Of a DNA stretch of 64,000 nt, positions 1-9,642 are shown piece by piece (the first letter of the stretch is position 1; each line of letters starts with the position of its first letter). Where the stretch lies: assembly GCF_000689255.1 (NCBI RefSeq), contig NZ_HG964446.1, forward strand, positions 821,330 through 885,329, read 5' to 3'. The DNA comes from Mycobacterium triplex. Lineage in GTDB: Bacteria; Actinomycetota; Actinomycetes; Mycobacteriales; Mycobacteriaceae. Below the pieces are notes generated by a model that searched no databases, was not told the origin of the DNA, and saw only the letters and a list, made by a program, of their open reading frames with translations. The translations under genes and the position numbers were made by a program.

Positions 1-493
1 CGGCATCGCGATGGCCGCCACCGTCGGCGCGGGCGCCACCGCCGAGCTCGGCGCCATGCGCATCAGCGAGGAGATCGACGCCCTGGAAGTGATGGGCATC
101 AAGTCGATCTCGTTCTTGGCGACCACGCGGTTCATGGCCGGGCTGGTGGTGATCATCCCGATCTACGCGCTGGCGATGATCATGTGCTTCCTGTCGCCGC
201 AGATCACCACGACGGTGCTCTACGGGCAGTCCAACGGAACCTACGACCACTACTTCCGGACGTTCCTGCGCCCCGATGACGTGTTCTGGTCGTTCCTGGA
301 GGCCATCCTCATCACCGCGGTCGTGATGATCACCCACTGCTTCTACGGCTACAACGCCGGCGGCGGGCCCGTCGGCGTCGGCGAGGCCGTCGGCCGCTCG
401 ATGCGCTTCTCGCTGGTCTCGGTGCAGGTTGTCGTGTTGTCCGCCGCGTTGGCGCTCTACGGCGTCAACCCGAACTTCGCCCTAACGGTGTAG
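1..493 (+). CDS. yrbE1B: YrbE1B, ABC-transporter permease of the Mce1 system (C-terminal part)
   Basis: Partial: the reading frame is open at the window edge (first full codon at position 2) and ends with TAG at 491-493. It belongs to the YrbE/MlaE permease family, the inner-membrane channel subunit of Mce importers. The visible part holds the family's glycine/alanine-rich E-L-G-A-M-R-I-S-E-E-I-D-A-L-E segment (the cytoplasmic coupling helix that contacts the ATPase) near the start, followed by about three hydrophobic membrane segments. It is 5 bases upstream of mce1A, as expected for the operon order yrbEA-yrbEB-mceA-F. The B assignment comes from its direct adjacency to mceA. Confidence 0.93.
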   Translation, partial: GIAMAATVGAGATAELGAMRISEEIDALEVMGIKSISFLATTRFMAGLVVIIPIYALAMIMCFLSPQITTTVLYGQSNGTYDHYFRTFLRPDDVFWSFLEAILITAVVMITHCFYGYNAGGGPVGVGEAVGRSMRFSLVSVQVVVLSAALALYGVNPNFALTV

Positions 494-498
494 CTGCC

Positions 499-1800
499 AT
501 GACCCGACCCGGAAAGATCAACGAATCGCGGACCCCGCCCTACAAGCTGGCGGGCATCGGATTATTGGTCATCGGCGCGATCATTTTCGTCCTGGTCTAC
601 GGGCAGTTCCGCGGCGACTTCACCCCCAAGACCAAGCTGACGATGCTGGCATCGCGCGCCGGGCTGGTCATGGACCCCGGTTCCAAGGTCACCTACAACG
701 GCGTCGAGATCGGCCGGGTGGGCAGCATCTCCGAGATCGTGCGCGACGGTAAGCCGGCGGCCAAGTTCACCCTGGACGTCTACCCCCGGTATCTGTCGCT
801 GATCCCGGCCAACGTCAACGCCGACATCAAGGCCACCACGGTGTTCGGCGGCAAGTACGTGTCGCTGACGACGCCGCAAAACCCGTCGCCGCAACGGCTT
901 TCGGCGTCGTCGGTGATCGATGCGCGGTCGGTGACGACGGAGATCAATACCTTGTTCCAGACCATCACCTCGATCGCGCAGAAGGTGGATCCTGTCAAGC
1001 TGAACCTGACGCTGAGCGCGGCCGCGCAATCGCTGGCCGGCCTCGGCGACAAGTTCGGGCAGTCGATCGTCAACGCCAACGCGGTGCTCGACGACGTCAA
1101 CCCGCAGATGCCCCAGATCCGCCGTGACATCCAGCAGCTGGCCAGCCTCGGCGACACCTACGCCAACGCCTCACCGGACCTGTTCGACTTCCTCAACAAC
1201 GCCGTCGTCACCTCGCGCACCATCAACCGGCAGCAGAAGGACCTGGACCAGGCGCTGCTGGCGGCCGCCGGCTTCGGCAACACCGGCGCGGAGATCTTCG
1301 AGAAGGGCGGCCCGTACCTGGCGCGCGGCGCCGCCGACCTCGTGCCGTCGGCGCAACTGCTGGACACCTACAGCCCGGCGATCTTCTGCACGCTGCGTAA
1401 CTACCACGACATCGAGCCCAAGGCCGCCTCGTTCCTGGCCGGGAACGGCTACTCGCTGAACGCCCACACCGAGGCGCTGTCCGGCCTCGGCCTGCTGGCC
1501 AACCCCGTCTCGGCGGTGGCCACGATCGCCAGCCTGGTCGGCGGCCTGGCCGGGGTGGTCGGTGGCGCGCCCAACCCCTACATCTATCCGGAAAACTTGC
1601 CGCGGGTGAACGCCCGCGGTGGGCCGGGTGGTGCGCCGGGTTGCTGGCAGCACATCACCCATGACCTCTGGCCCGCTCCCGAGTTGGTGATGGACTCCGG
1701 CAACAGCATCGCGCCGTACAACCACCTCGACACCGGTTCGCCCTACGCCATCGAGTACGTCTGGGGCCGTCAGGTAGGGGATAACACGATCAACCCATGA
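499..1800 (+). CDS. mce1A: Mce1A, substrate-binding MCE protein
   Basis: 433 residues starting at ATG 499. A short cytoplasmic N-terminus is followed by one membrane anchor (about residues 17-36) and an MCE/MlaD beta-barrel domain (about 43-118). The long helical Mce C-terminal domain then runs to about residue 300, with a Gly/Pro-rich tail. MceA-F form a hetero-hexameric lipid channel across the periplasm; in M. tuberculosis Mce1 imports fatty and mycolic acids. The stop at 1798-1800 overlaps the ATG of the next gene by 4 bases, indicating translational coupling. Assignment to Mce1 rather than another Mce operon rests on the downstream gene order (lprO, pirin, sigG), which follows mce1 in M. 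tuberculosis. Confidence 0.95.
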   Translation: MTRPGKINESRTPPYKLAGIGLLVIGAIIFVLVYGQFRGDFTPKTKLTMLASRAGLVMDPGSKVTYNGVEIGRVGSISEIVRDGKPAAKFTLDVYPRYLSLIPANVNADIKATTVFGGKYVSLTTPQNPSPQRLSASSVIDARSVTTEINTLFQTITSIAQKVDPVKLNLTLSAAAQSLAGLGDKFGQSIVNANAVLDDVNPQMPQIRRDIQQLASLGDTYANASPDLFDFLNNAVVTSRTINRQQKDLDQALLAAAGFGNTGAEIFEKGGPYLARGAADLVPSAQLLDTYSPAIFCTLRNYHDIEPKAASFLAGNGYSLNAHTEALSGLGLLANPVSAVATIASLVGGLAGVVGGAPNPYIYPENLPRVNARGGPGGAPGCWQHITHDLWPAPELVMDSGNSIAPYNHLDTGSPYAIEYVWGRQVGDNTINP

Positions 1801-2837
1801 AAATCACCGGTACGCTCGTCAAACTCGGCATCTTCTCCCTGGTGCTGCTGCTGTTCACTGTGATGATCGTCGTGGTGTTCGGCCAGATGCGGTTCGACCG
1901 CACCAACGCCTACACGGCGGAGTTCGCCAACATCAGCGGGCTGCGGCAGGGCCAGTTCGTGCGCGCCTCCGGGGTGGAGATCGGCAAGGTCGACTCGGTG
2001 CAGCTGGTCGACGGCGGCAAACGCGTGCGGGTGAAGTTCAACGTCGACCGCTCGGTCCCGCTGTATCAGTCGACGACGGCGCAGATCCGCTACCTCGACC
2101 TGATCGGCAACCGGTACCTCGAGCTCAAGCGCGGCGAGGGCGAGGGCGCCGACAAGGTGCTGCCGCCGGGTGGATTCATCCCGCTGTCGCACACCGCGCC
2201 GGCGCTGGACCTCGATGCGCTGATCGGCGGTTTCAAGCCGCTGTTTCGGGCGCTGGACCCGGAGAAGGTCAACACCATCGCGACCGCGCTGGTCACGGTG
2301 TTCCAGGGCCAGGGCGGCACCATCAACGACATCCTGGACAACACCGCGCAGCTGACCAGCCAAATCGGCGAGCGTGACCAGGCGATCGGCGAGGTGATCA
2401 AGAACCTGAACGTCGTGCTGGACACCACGGTGCGGCACCGCCAGCAATTCGACCAGACCGTCAACAACCTGGAAATACTGATCACCGGGCTCAAGGACCA
2501 CGGCGACCAGCTGGCGGGCGGGACCGCGCACATCAGCAACGCCGCCGGCACGGTGGCCGACCTGCTCAGCGAGGACCGCGCGCTGCTGCACAAGTCCATC
2601 AATTACCTCGACGGGATCCAGCAGCCGCTGATCGACCAGCAAGACCAGCTGCAGGACTACCTGAAGAAGGTGCCGGGCGCGCTGAACATGATCGGGCGCG
2701 CGATCGGGTCCTACGGCGACTTCGTGAACTTCTACGCCTGCGACATCACGTTGAAGATCAACGGCCTGCAGGCCGGCGGCCCGGTCCGCACGGTCCGGCT
2801 CTTCCAGCAGCCGACGGGTAGGTGCACGCCGCAATGA
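1797..2837 (+). CDS. mce1B: Mce1B, MCE family protein
   Basis: 346 residues. ATG at 1797 overlaps the mce1A stop (ATGA). One N-terminal membrane anchor (about residues 9-29), then the MlaD domain (about 36-115) with the typical G-x-x-V-x-x-S-G-V-E-I-G-K-V core. A long helical domain with heptad-like polar spacing follows and should form the extended needle with the other subunits. Length matches the MceB subfamily. It is translationally coupled to both neighbours and is therefore probably made in fixed ratio with them. Confidence 0.95.
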   Translation: MKITGTLVKLGIFSLVLLLFTVMIVVVFGQMRFDRTNAYTAEFANISGLRQGQFVRASGVEIGKVDSVQLVDGGKRVRVKFNVDRSVPLYQSTTAQIRYLDLIGNRYLELKRGEGEGADKVLPPGGFIPLSHTAPALDLDALIGGFKPLFRALDPEKVNTIATALVTVFQGQGGTINDILDNTAQLTSQIGERDQAIGEVIKNLNVVLDTTVRHRQQFDQTVNNLEILITGLKDHGDQLAGGTAHISNAAGTVADLLSEDRALLHKSINYLDGIQQPLIDQQDQLQDYLKKVPGALNMIGRAIGSYGDFVNFYACDITLKINGLQAGGPVRTVRLFQQPTGRCTPQ

Positions 2838-4423
2838 GAACGCTGGAACCTCCGAACCGGCTTCGGCTCGGCCTGATGGGCATCGTGGTCACGCTGCTCG
2901 TCATCGGCGTCGGGCAAAGCTTCACCAGTGTCCCGATCCTGATGGCACGGCCGGCGTACTACGGGCAGTTCAGCGACTCCGGCGGGATCAACGTCGGGGA
3001 CAAGGTGCGCATCGCCGGCATGGACGTCGGCAAGGTCGAGGGCCTCAAGATCGACGGCGACCACATCGTGATGAAGTTCTCGATCGGCACCAACACCATC
3101 GGCACCGAGAGCCGGCTGGCGATCCGCACGGACACGATCCTGGGCAAGAAGGTGATGGAGATCGAGGCGCGCGGCGCCCAGCCGCTGCGGCCCGGGGCCA
3201 CGCTGCCGATCGGCCAGAGCACCACTCCGTACCAGATTTACGACGCCTTCTTCGACGTCACCAAGGCCGCGACGGGCTGGAACATCGACGAGGTCAAGCA
3301 GTCGCTGCACGTGCTGTCGCAGACCATCGACCAGACCTACCCGCACCTGAGTGCCGCGCTCGAGGGTGTCTCCAAGTTCTCCGACACGGTCGGCAAACGC
3401 GACGCCGAGGTCAAGCACCTGCTGGCCCAGGCCAATCAGGTGGCCAGCGTGCTCGGTGACCGCAGCGAGCAGGTGGACCGTCTGCTGGTCAACGCCAAGA
3501 CGCTGCTGGCCGCATTCAACGAACGCGGGCAGGCCATCAACGCGCTGTTGAGCAACATCGCCGCGTTCTCCGAACAGGTCAAGGGCCTGATCAACGACAA
3601 CCCAAACCTCAACCACGTGCTCGAGCAGCTGCGCACGATCAGCCAGATCCTGGTCGACCGCAGGGAGGACGTGGCCGCGGGTCTGACCGAGGTGGGCCAC
3701 TTCCTGCCGTCGCTGAACGAGGCGATCGCGTCGGGACCGTTCTTCAAGGTCGTCCTGCACAACCTGGCGCTTTACCAGATCATCCAGCCGTGGGTGGACG
3801 CCGCCTTCAAGAAGCGCGGCATCGACCCGGAGAACTTCTGGCGCAGCGCCGGGCTGCCGGAATACCGCTGGCCCGACCCCAACGGCACCCGGTTCCCCAA
3901 CGGTGCGCCGCCGCCGGCACCGCCCGTGCTGGAGGGCACCCCGGATCACCCCGGACCGGCCATCCCGCCCGGATCGCCGTGCTCGTACACGCCGGCCAAC
4001 CCCGGCGGCAACATCACCGTCGGCGACGAGGGCCTGCCGCGGCCGTGGAATCCGCTGCCGTGTGCGGGTGCGAGTGTGGGCCCGTTCGGCGGGCCGGGCT
4101 TCCCGGCTCCGGTCGACGTCGCGACGTCGCCGCCGAACCCGGACGGACTGCCGCCCACGCCCGGCATCAATATCGCCGGACGCCCGGGTGACCCGCCCCC
4201 GAACGTTCCGGGCACGCCGGTGCCGCTGCCGACGCAGGCACCGCCCGGCGCGCGCACCGAGAACCTGGGACCGGCCGGCCCGGTGCCGCCGCCGTCCACG
4301 TTCGCTCCGGGCCTGCCGCCGGGTCCGCCGGCCCCGCCCGGACCGGGCAACCAATTGCCGGCGCCGTTCATCAACCCGGGCGGATCGGGCGGTAGTGGTG
4401 TCACGGGAGGTAGCCAGAATTGA
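2834..4423 (+). CDS. mce1C: Mce1C, MCE family protein with proline-rich tail
   Basis: I place the start at ATG 2834, which overlaps the mce1B stop in an ATGA; an in-frame GTG at 2822 is possible but lies deeper in mce1B. About 529 residues: membrane anchor at about 12-29, MlaD domain, helical domain to about residue 340, and a C-terminal stretch of about 170 residues made mainly of Pro, Gly and Ala. Such disordered tails are usual in MceC, MceD and MceF. It is a subunit of the Mce1 lipid-transfer assembly. The tail is too low in complexity to suggest a further function. Confidence 0.95.
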   Translation: MRTLEPPNRLRLGLMGIVVTLLVIGVGQSFTSVPILMARPAYYGQFSDSGGINVGDKVRIAGMDVGKVEGLKIDGDHIVMKFSIGTNTIGTESRLAIRTDTILGKKVMEIEARGAQPLRPGATLPIGQSTTPYQIYDAFFDVTKAATGWNIDEVKQSLHVLSQTIDQTYPHLSAALEGVSKFSDTVGKRDAEVKHLLAQANQVASVLGDRSEQVDRLLVNAKTLLAAFNERGQAINALLSNIAAFSEQVKGLINDNPNLNHVLEQLRTISQILVDRREDVAAGLTEVGHFLPSLNEAIASGPFFKVVLHNLALYQIIQPWVDAAFKKRGIDPENFWRSAGLPEYRWPDPNGTRFPNGAPPPAPPVLEGTPDHPGPAIPPGSPCSYTPANPGGNITVGDEGLPRPWNPLPCAGASVGPFGGPGFPAPVDVATSPPNPDGLPPTPGINIAGRPGDPPPNVPGTPVPLPTQAPPGARTENLGPAGPVPPPSTFAPGLPPGPPAPPGPGNQLPAPFINPGGSGGSGVTGGSQN

Positions 4424-6033
4424 GCACCATCTTTGACGTCCGCAACATCCGGCTCCCGAAGTTCTCCCGGACGACGGTCATCGTCGGGGCGCTGGTCATC
4501 GTCGTCGCGCTGGTCGTCGGCTATGTCGGCTACCGGCTGTTCGAGAAGCTGACCAACAACACCGTCGTCGCGTACTTCCCGGCGGCCAACGCCCTGTACA
4601 AGGGGGACAAGGTCCAGATCATGGGCCTGCGGGTGGGCGCGATCGACAGCATCGAGCCGGTCGGCGACAAGATGAAGGTCACCTTCCACTACGCCAACAG
4701 ATACAAGGTCCCCGCCAACGCCTCGGCGGTCATCCTCAACCCCACCCTGGTGGCATCGCGCGCGATCCAGCTGGAACCGCCCTACAAGGGCGGGCCGGTG
4801 CTCGGCGACAACGCCGTGATCCCCGAAGAGCGCACGCAGGTCCCGGTGGAGTGGGACGAGCTGCGCAACAGCGTCACCAACATCATCTCGAAGCTGGGTC
4901 CGACCAAGGAGCAGCCGACGGGACCGTTCGGTGAGGTCATCTCGTCGTTCGCCGACGGACTGGAAGGCAAAAGCAAGCAGATCAACACCGCGCTGAACAG
5001 CCTGTCGTCGGCGTTGAACGCCCTCAACGAGGGCCGCGGCGACTTCTTCGCCGTGGTGCGCAGCCTGGCGCTGTTCGTCAACGCGCTGCACCAGGACGAC
5101 GCACAGTTCGTCGCGCTGAACCAGAACCTGGCCGATGTCACCGGCCGGCTGGCCTCGTCGGACAACGACCTGTCCAACGCCATCGCGCAGTTCGACAGCC
5201 TGCTGACCACCGTGCGGCCGTGGCTGGACAAGAACCACGAGGTGCTGGCGACCGACGTCAACAACCTGGCCACCGCGACGAACACGCTGCTGCAACCCGA
5301 TCCGCTGAACGGGCTGGAGACCGCGCTGCACGTGCTGCCGACGGCCGCGGCCAACATCAACCAGATCTATCACCCGTCGCACGGCTCGGTGGTCGCCATT
5401 CCGGCGATCACGAACTTCGCGAACCCGATGCAGTTCATCTGCAGCTCGATTCAGGCCGGCAGCCGGCTCGGCTACCAGGAATCCGCCGAACTGTGCGCCC
5501 AGTACCTGGCGCCGATCCTGGACGCGATCAAGTTCAACTACCTGCCGTTCGGTTTGAACCTGTTCAGCACCGCCGAGACATTGCCCAAACAGGTGGCCTA
5601 CTCCGAAGAGCGGCTGCGTCCGCCGAACGGCTACAAGGACACCACCGTCCCGGGCATCTGGGTGCCGGACACGCCGCTGTCGCACCGCAACACCCAGCAA
5701 GGCTGGATCGTCGCCCCGGGTATGCAAGGCCAACAGGTCGGGCCGATCACCGCGGGCCTGATGACCCCCGACTCGCTCGCCGAGCTGATGGGTGGCCCCA
5801 ACATCGAACCGGTCCAGTCTCAGTACCAGACCCCGCCGGGACCGCCGAACGCCTACGACGAGAACCCGATCCTGCCGCCCATCGGGCTGCGGGCGCCGAC
5901 GCCGATCCAGCCGCCGGCGCCGGGACCGGGAGTCATTCCGGGACCGGTGGCTCCGACGCCCGCGCCGGTCGGCGCCCCGGCCCCCAACGCCGGTGGTCCG
6001 CCGATCGCCGCTGACTTCGGGGGTGGCCAGTGA
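4420..6033 (+). CDS. mce1D: Mce1D, MCE family protein
   Basis: 537 residues from a TTG start at 4420 that overlaps the mce1C stop. A GGGAGG-type ribosome site lies just upstream (about 4405-4410), which supports this rare start. Membrane anchor at about residues 19-40, MlaD domain (about 48-125), long helical domain, then a Pro/Ala-rich tail from about residue 470. It encodes the D subunit of the Mce1 importer. Coupled starts on both sides keep it within the operon. Confidence 0.94.
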   Translation: MSTIFDVRNIRLPKFSRTTVIVGALVIVVALVVGYVGYRLFEKLTNNTVVAYFPAANALYKGDKVQIMGLRVGAIDSIEPVGDKMKVTFHYANRYKVPANASAVILNPTLVASRAIQLEPPYKGGPVLGDNAVIPEERTQVPVEWDELRNSVTNIISKLGPTKEQPTGPFGEVISSFADGLEGKSKQINTALNSLSSALNALNEGRGDFFAVVRSLALFVNALHQDDAQFVALNQNLADVTGRLASSDNDLSNAIAQFDSLLTTVRPWLDKNHEVLATDVNNLATATNTLLQPDPLNGLETALHVLPTAAANINQIYHPSHGSVVAIPAITNFANPMQFICSSIQAGSRLGYQESAELCAQYLAPILDAIKFNYLPFGLNLFSTAETLPKQVAYSEERLRPPNGYKDTTVPGIWVPDTPLSHRNTQQGWIVAPGMQGQQVGPITAGLMTPDSLAELMGGPNIEPVQSQYQTPPGPPNAYDENPILPPIGLRAPTPIQPPAPGPGVIPGPVAPTPAPVGAPAPNAGGPPIAADFGGGQ

Positions 6034-7193
6034 GCGGGTTGACGCGGCTGATCCGCTACCGGGCCTGGCAGGGGCTGGTGCTGCTGGTGATCGCCATGGT
6101 GCTGAGCTCGTGCGGTTGGCGGGGCATCTCCAACGTGGCGATCCCGGGTGGCCCGGGCGACGGGCCGGGGTCCTACACCATCTACGTCCAGGTGCCGGAC
6201 ACCCTGGCGATCAACGGCAACAGCAAGGTGATGGTCGCCGACGTGTTCGTCGGTTCGATCAAGGCGATCAACCTGAAGAATTGGGTGGCCACCCTGACGC
6301 TGGGGGTGAAGAGCGGCGTCAAGCTGCCGAAGAACGCGATCGCCAGGATCGGCCAGACGTCGCTGCTCGGCTCTCAGCACGTGGAACTGGCCGCGCCGCC
6401 GAATCCGTCGCCGGAGCTGTTGCGCAACGGCGACACCATCCCGCTGAAGAACTCGTCGTCGTATCCCACCACCGAGCAGACGCTGGCCAGCCTGTCACTG
6501 ATCTTGCGTGGTGGCGGGATCCCGAACCTGGAAGTGCTGCAGAACGAGGTCTACGACATCTTCCACGGTCGCGGCGAGCAGATCCGCGCGTTCATCGGCA
6601 AGCTGGACACCTTCACCGCCCAGCTCAACCAGCAGCGTGACGACATCACCCGCGCGATCGACTCCACCAACCGGCTGCTGACCTATGTGGGTGGGCGCTC
6701 CGATGTGCTCGAACGGGTGCTGACCGACATCCCGCCGCTGATCAAGCATTTCGCCGACACCAGAAACCTGTTGATCAACGCCGTCGACTCGGTGGGCCGG
6801 CTCAGTGGGGCCGCCGACCAGTACCTGGGCGAGGCGCGCGGGCCGCTGCACACCGACCTGCAGGCGCTGCAATGCCCGCTCAAGGAACTAGGCCGCTCCT
6901 CGCCGTACCTGATCGGTGCGCTGAAACTGATTTTGACCCAGCCGTTCGACATCGACACCGTGCCGAAGATGTTCCGCGGTGACTACGTCAACATCTCGCT
7001 GACGCTGGACGTGACCTACAGCTCGGTCGACAACGCGTTCCTCACCGGAACCGGGTTGTCGGGCGCACTGCGCGCACTTGAGCAGTCGTTCGGCCGCGAC
7101 CCCGAGACGATGATCCCCGACGTCCGCTACACGCCGAACCCGAATGACGCGCCCGGCGGCCCGCTGGTGGAAAGGGGGGACCGGAATTGCTGA
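6030..7193 (+). CDS. mce1E: Mce1E (LprK), lipoprotein subunit of Mce1
   Basis: 387 residues from GTG 6030, overlapping the mce1D stop. The N-terminus is a lipoprotein signal: a hydrophobic run followed by L-S-S-C with the lipidated cysteine at residue 28. MceE is the only subunit normally anchored by lipid rather than by a helix. The MlaD domain (about 50-125) and the helical domain follow. It takes part in the Mce1 needle on the outer face of the plasma membrane. Confidence 0.94.
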   Translation: MSGLTRLIRYRAWQGLVLLVIAMVLSSCGWRGISNVAIPGGPGDGPGSYTIYVQVPDTLAINGNSKVMVADVFVGSIKAINLKNWVATLTLGVKSGVKLPKNAIARIGQTSLLGSQHVELAAPPNPSPELLRNGDTIPLKNSSSYPTTEQTLASLSLILRGGGIPNLEVLQNEVYDIFHGRGEQIRAFIGKLDTFTAQLNQQRDDITRAIDSTNRLLTYVGGRSDVLERVLTDIPPLIKHFADTRNLLINAVDSVGRLSGAADQYLGEARGPLHTDLQALQCPLKELGRSSPYLIGALKLILTQPFDIDTVPKMFRGDYVNISLTLDVTYSSVDNAFLTGTGLSGALRALEQSFGRDPETMIPDVRYTPNPNDAPGGPLVERGDRNC

Positions 7194-8737
7194 CCCCGTT
7201 CATCAGACGACAGTTATGGGCGTTCCTGGTCCTGACGGTTGTCTCGCTGCTCGTGCTGGGTGTCTATTACCTGCAGGTCCCGAGCCTGATGGGAATCGGC
7301 CGGTATTCGCTGAAGGCCGACCTGCCGGCCTCGGGCGGGTTGTACCCGACGGCGAATGTGACCTATCGGGGCATCACGATCGGCAAGGTCACCGACGTCG
7401 AGCCGACCGCGCACGGCGCCGAAGCCACGATGAGCATCGACAGCCGGTACAAGATCCCGGTCGACGCGGTCGCCAACGTGCACTCGGTGTCGGCGGTCGG
7501 TGAGCAGTACCTGGACATCGTCTCGACCGGCAATCCCGGCAAGTACCTCGCCGACGGGCAAACCATCACCAAGGGCACCGTGCCGGCCGAGATCGGTCCG
7601 GCCCTGGACACCGCCAACCGCGGCCTCGAGGCGTTGCCCAAAGACAAGATCGGCAAGCTGCTCGACGAGACGGCGGAGTCCGTCGGCGGCCTGGGTCCCG
7701 CGCTGCAGCGCCTGGTCGACTCGACGCAGGCGATCGTCGGCGACTTCCGCACCAACATCACGAACGTCAACGACATCATCCAGAACTCCGGGCCGGTGCT
7801 GGACAGCCAGGTGAAGTCCGGTGACAACATCGAGCGCTGGGCGCGCAACCTGAACACGCTGGCCGCCCAGGCCGCACAACGCGACGCGAACGTGAAAAGT
7901 GTTCTGTCGCAAGCCGCGCCGACCGCCGATCAGGTCAACGACGTCTTCAGCGACGTGCGGGAGTCGCTGCCGCAGACGCTGGCGAACCTTGAGATCGTGT
8001 TCGACCTGCTCAAGCGCTACCACACCGGCGTGGAGCAGGTGCTGGTGTTCCTGCCGCAGGGTGCCTCGATCGCGCAGACGGTGGCCGCGCCGTTCCCGAA
8101 CCAGGCCGCGCTCGACTTGGCGCTGTCCATCAACCAGCCGCCGCCCTGCCTGACCGGCTTCATTCCCGCCCCCGAGTGGCGGGCACCGGCCGACACCAGC
8201 ATGCAGCCGCTGCCGTCGGGCACCTACTGCAAGATTCCGATGGATACCCCGGCCAACAGCGTGCGTGGCTCGCGCAACATCCCCTGCGTGGATGTCCCCG
8301 GCAAGCGGGCGGCCACGCCGCGCGAGTGCCGCGACCCGAGGCCGTATGTGCCCGCCGGCACCAACCCCTGGTTCGGTGACCCGAATCAGATTCTGACCTG
8401 CCCGGCGCCGGGAGCACGATGCGACCAGTCGGTACGCCCGGGCATGGTGATCCCGGCACCGTCGATCAACAACGGTATGAACCCGGCACCGTCGGACCGG
8501 GTCGCGGGGACCCCGCCGCCGACCAGTGACCCGTTGACCCGACCCGGCTCGGGTACCGTGCAGTGCAACGGACAGCAGCCCAACCCGTGTGTCTACACGC
8601 CCATGGGACCCCCCTCGGCGGTATACAGTCCCCAAAGCGGTGAACTGGTAGGGCCCGACGGCGTCAAATACTCCGTCGAAAACTCGACCAAAACAGGAGA
8701 CGACGGATGGAAGGAGATGCTGGCACCAGCCGGCTGA
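7187..8737 (+). CDS. mce1F: Mce1F, MCE family protein
   Basis: 516 residues from TTG 7187, overlapping mce1E by 7 bases and preceded by a purine-rich AAAGGGGGGA ribosome site. Membrane anchor at about residues 9-27, MlaD domain, helical domain to about residue 310, and a cysteine- and proline-containing C-terminal region. It is the last MCE subunit of the operon. Its 3' end overlaps the following acidic membrane gene by 31 bases, so the Mce-associated genes are part of the same transcript. Confidence 0.94.
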   Translation: MLTPFIRRQLWAFLVLTVVSLLVLGVYYLQVPSLMGIGRYSLKADLPASGGLYPTANVTYRGITIGKVTDVEPTAHGAEATMSIDSRYKIPVDAVANVHSVSAVGEQYLDIVSTGNPGKYLADGQTITKGTVPAEIGPALDTANRGLEALPKDKIGKLLDETAESVGGLGPALQRLVDSTQAIVGDFRTNITNVNDIIQNSGPVLDSQVKSGDNIERWARNLNTLAAQAAQRDANVKSVLSQAAPTADQVNDVFSDVRESLPQTLANLEIVFDLLKRYHTGVEQVLVFLPQGASIAQTVAAPFPNQAALDLALSINQPPPCLTGFIPAPEWRAPADTSMQPLPSGTYCKIPMDTPANSVRGSRNIPCVDVPGKRAATPRECRDPRPYVPAGTNPWFGDPNQILTCPAPGARCDQSVRPGMVIPAPSINNGMNPAPSDRVAGTPPPTSDPLTRPGSGTVQCNGQQPNPCVYTPMGPPSAVYSPQSGELVGPDGVKYSVENSTKTGDDGWKEMLAPAG

Positions 8738-9642
8738 ACCCACCACCGATGTCGATGCTTAGTCGTCTGCGTCGGAGACGGCCGAAGAAATCGGACGACG
8801 TCACCGACCAGACCAACCCGGAGGCGACGGCCGAGGATTCGCCAGAATCCGAGGGCGGAGCCGACCAGACTAGCACCGAGGCGACGGCCGAGGATTCGCC
8901 AGAATCCGAGGGCGGAGCCGACCAGACTAGCACCGAGGTGACAACCGAGGACTCGCCCGAATCCGAGGTCGAGGCCGACCAGGCCGAGGTGACCGCTGAA
9001 CCCGAAGCCACCCCGGAAGCCGAAGTCCCGCAAGCGCCGGAGGACGAAACCGAACCCGCGCCCGCGACCGACGATTCCGAACAGCCGCCGACCGACGGCG
9101 ACCAAACCGCCGAGCCGGCCGCGGCGCACCCCGATGCGCGTTCCCCGTCGGCCCTGGGCCGGGCATGGCTCGCCGGCATCGCCGCCGCCCTGGTCCTGCT
9201 CGCCGGGGCCGTCGGCGCCGGCGGCTACCTGGCGCTGCGCTACCACCACGAGAGCCAGGCCATCGCGCGCAACAACGCCGCGGCGCTCAAGGCGGCGATC
9301 GACTGCGTCTCGGCGACGCAGGCGCCCGACACCAACGCGATGATCGCCAGCGAGCAGAAGATCATCGAGTGCGGCACCGACGCATTCCGCCAACAGGCCA
9401 TGGTTTACACCGGCATGCTCGTGCAGGCATATCAGTCCGCGAATGTTCACGTTCAGGTCTCGGATGTGCGGGCCGCGGTCGAGCGGGACAACAAAGACGG
9501 TTCGATCGAGGTGCTCGTCGCGATGCGCGTCAAGGTGTCCACCGAGCAGTCGGAGAACGAGACCGGTTATCGGCTGCGGGTGAAAATGGCGCTGGACGAA
9601 GGCCAGTACCGGATCGCCAAGCTCGACCAGGTGACGAAGTGA
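8707..9642 (+). CDS. Mce1-associated membrane protein with acidic repeat N-terminus (Rv0175-like)
   Basis: 311 residues. ATG 8707 is chosen because AGGAGA sits 7 bases upstream; an in-frame ATG at 8749 is the alternative. The first 150 or so residues are acidic, low complexity and cytoplasmic, and include tandem 19-residue units (DNA repeat listed separately). A single membrane helix lies at about residues 155-177. The rest is the extracytoplasmic Mce-associated (Mam) domain, an NTF2-like fold that supports Mce complexes. It corresponds to Rv0175 by position. The expanded acidic region is unusual. Confidence 0.85.
   Translation: MEGDAGTSRLNPPPMSMLSRLRRRRPKKSDDVTDQTNPEATAEDSPESEGGADQTSTEATAEDSPESEGGADQTSTEVTTEDSPESEVEADQAEVTAEPEATPEAEVPQAPEDETEPAPATDDSEQPPTDGDQTAEPAAAHPDARSPSALGRAWLAGIAAALVLLAGAVGAGGYLALRYHHESQAIARNNAAALKAAIDCVSATQAPDTNAMIASEQKIIECGTDAFRQQAMVYTGMLVQAYQSANVHVQVSDVRAAVERDNKDGSIEVLVAMRVKVSTEQSENETGYRLRVKMALDEGQYRIAKLDQVTK
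8821..8991 (+). repeat. 57-bp in-frame tandem repeat inside the Mam gene
   Basis: Two copies, 8821-8877 and 8878-8934, are identical over all 57 bases. A third, diverged copy occupies about 8935-8991. Each unit encodes 19 residues rich in Glu, Ser, Thr and Asp, so gain or loss of a unit keeps the frame. Exact identity of two copies implies recent duplication. Confidence 0.95.

Noticed and set aside
612-620. R-G-D tripeptide in Mce1A near the membrane anchor
   Set aside because: It sits right at the anchor and is a short motif; no support for integrin binding.
3946-5733. 595-codon minus-strand frame across mce1C and mce1D
   Set aside because: Arg/Gly/Asp-rich low-complexity translation typical of a shadow frame; mce genes are certain on the plus strand.
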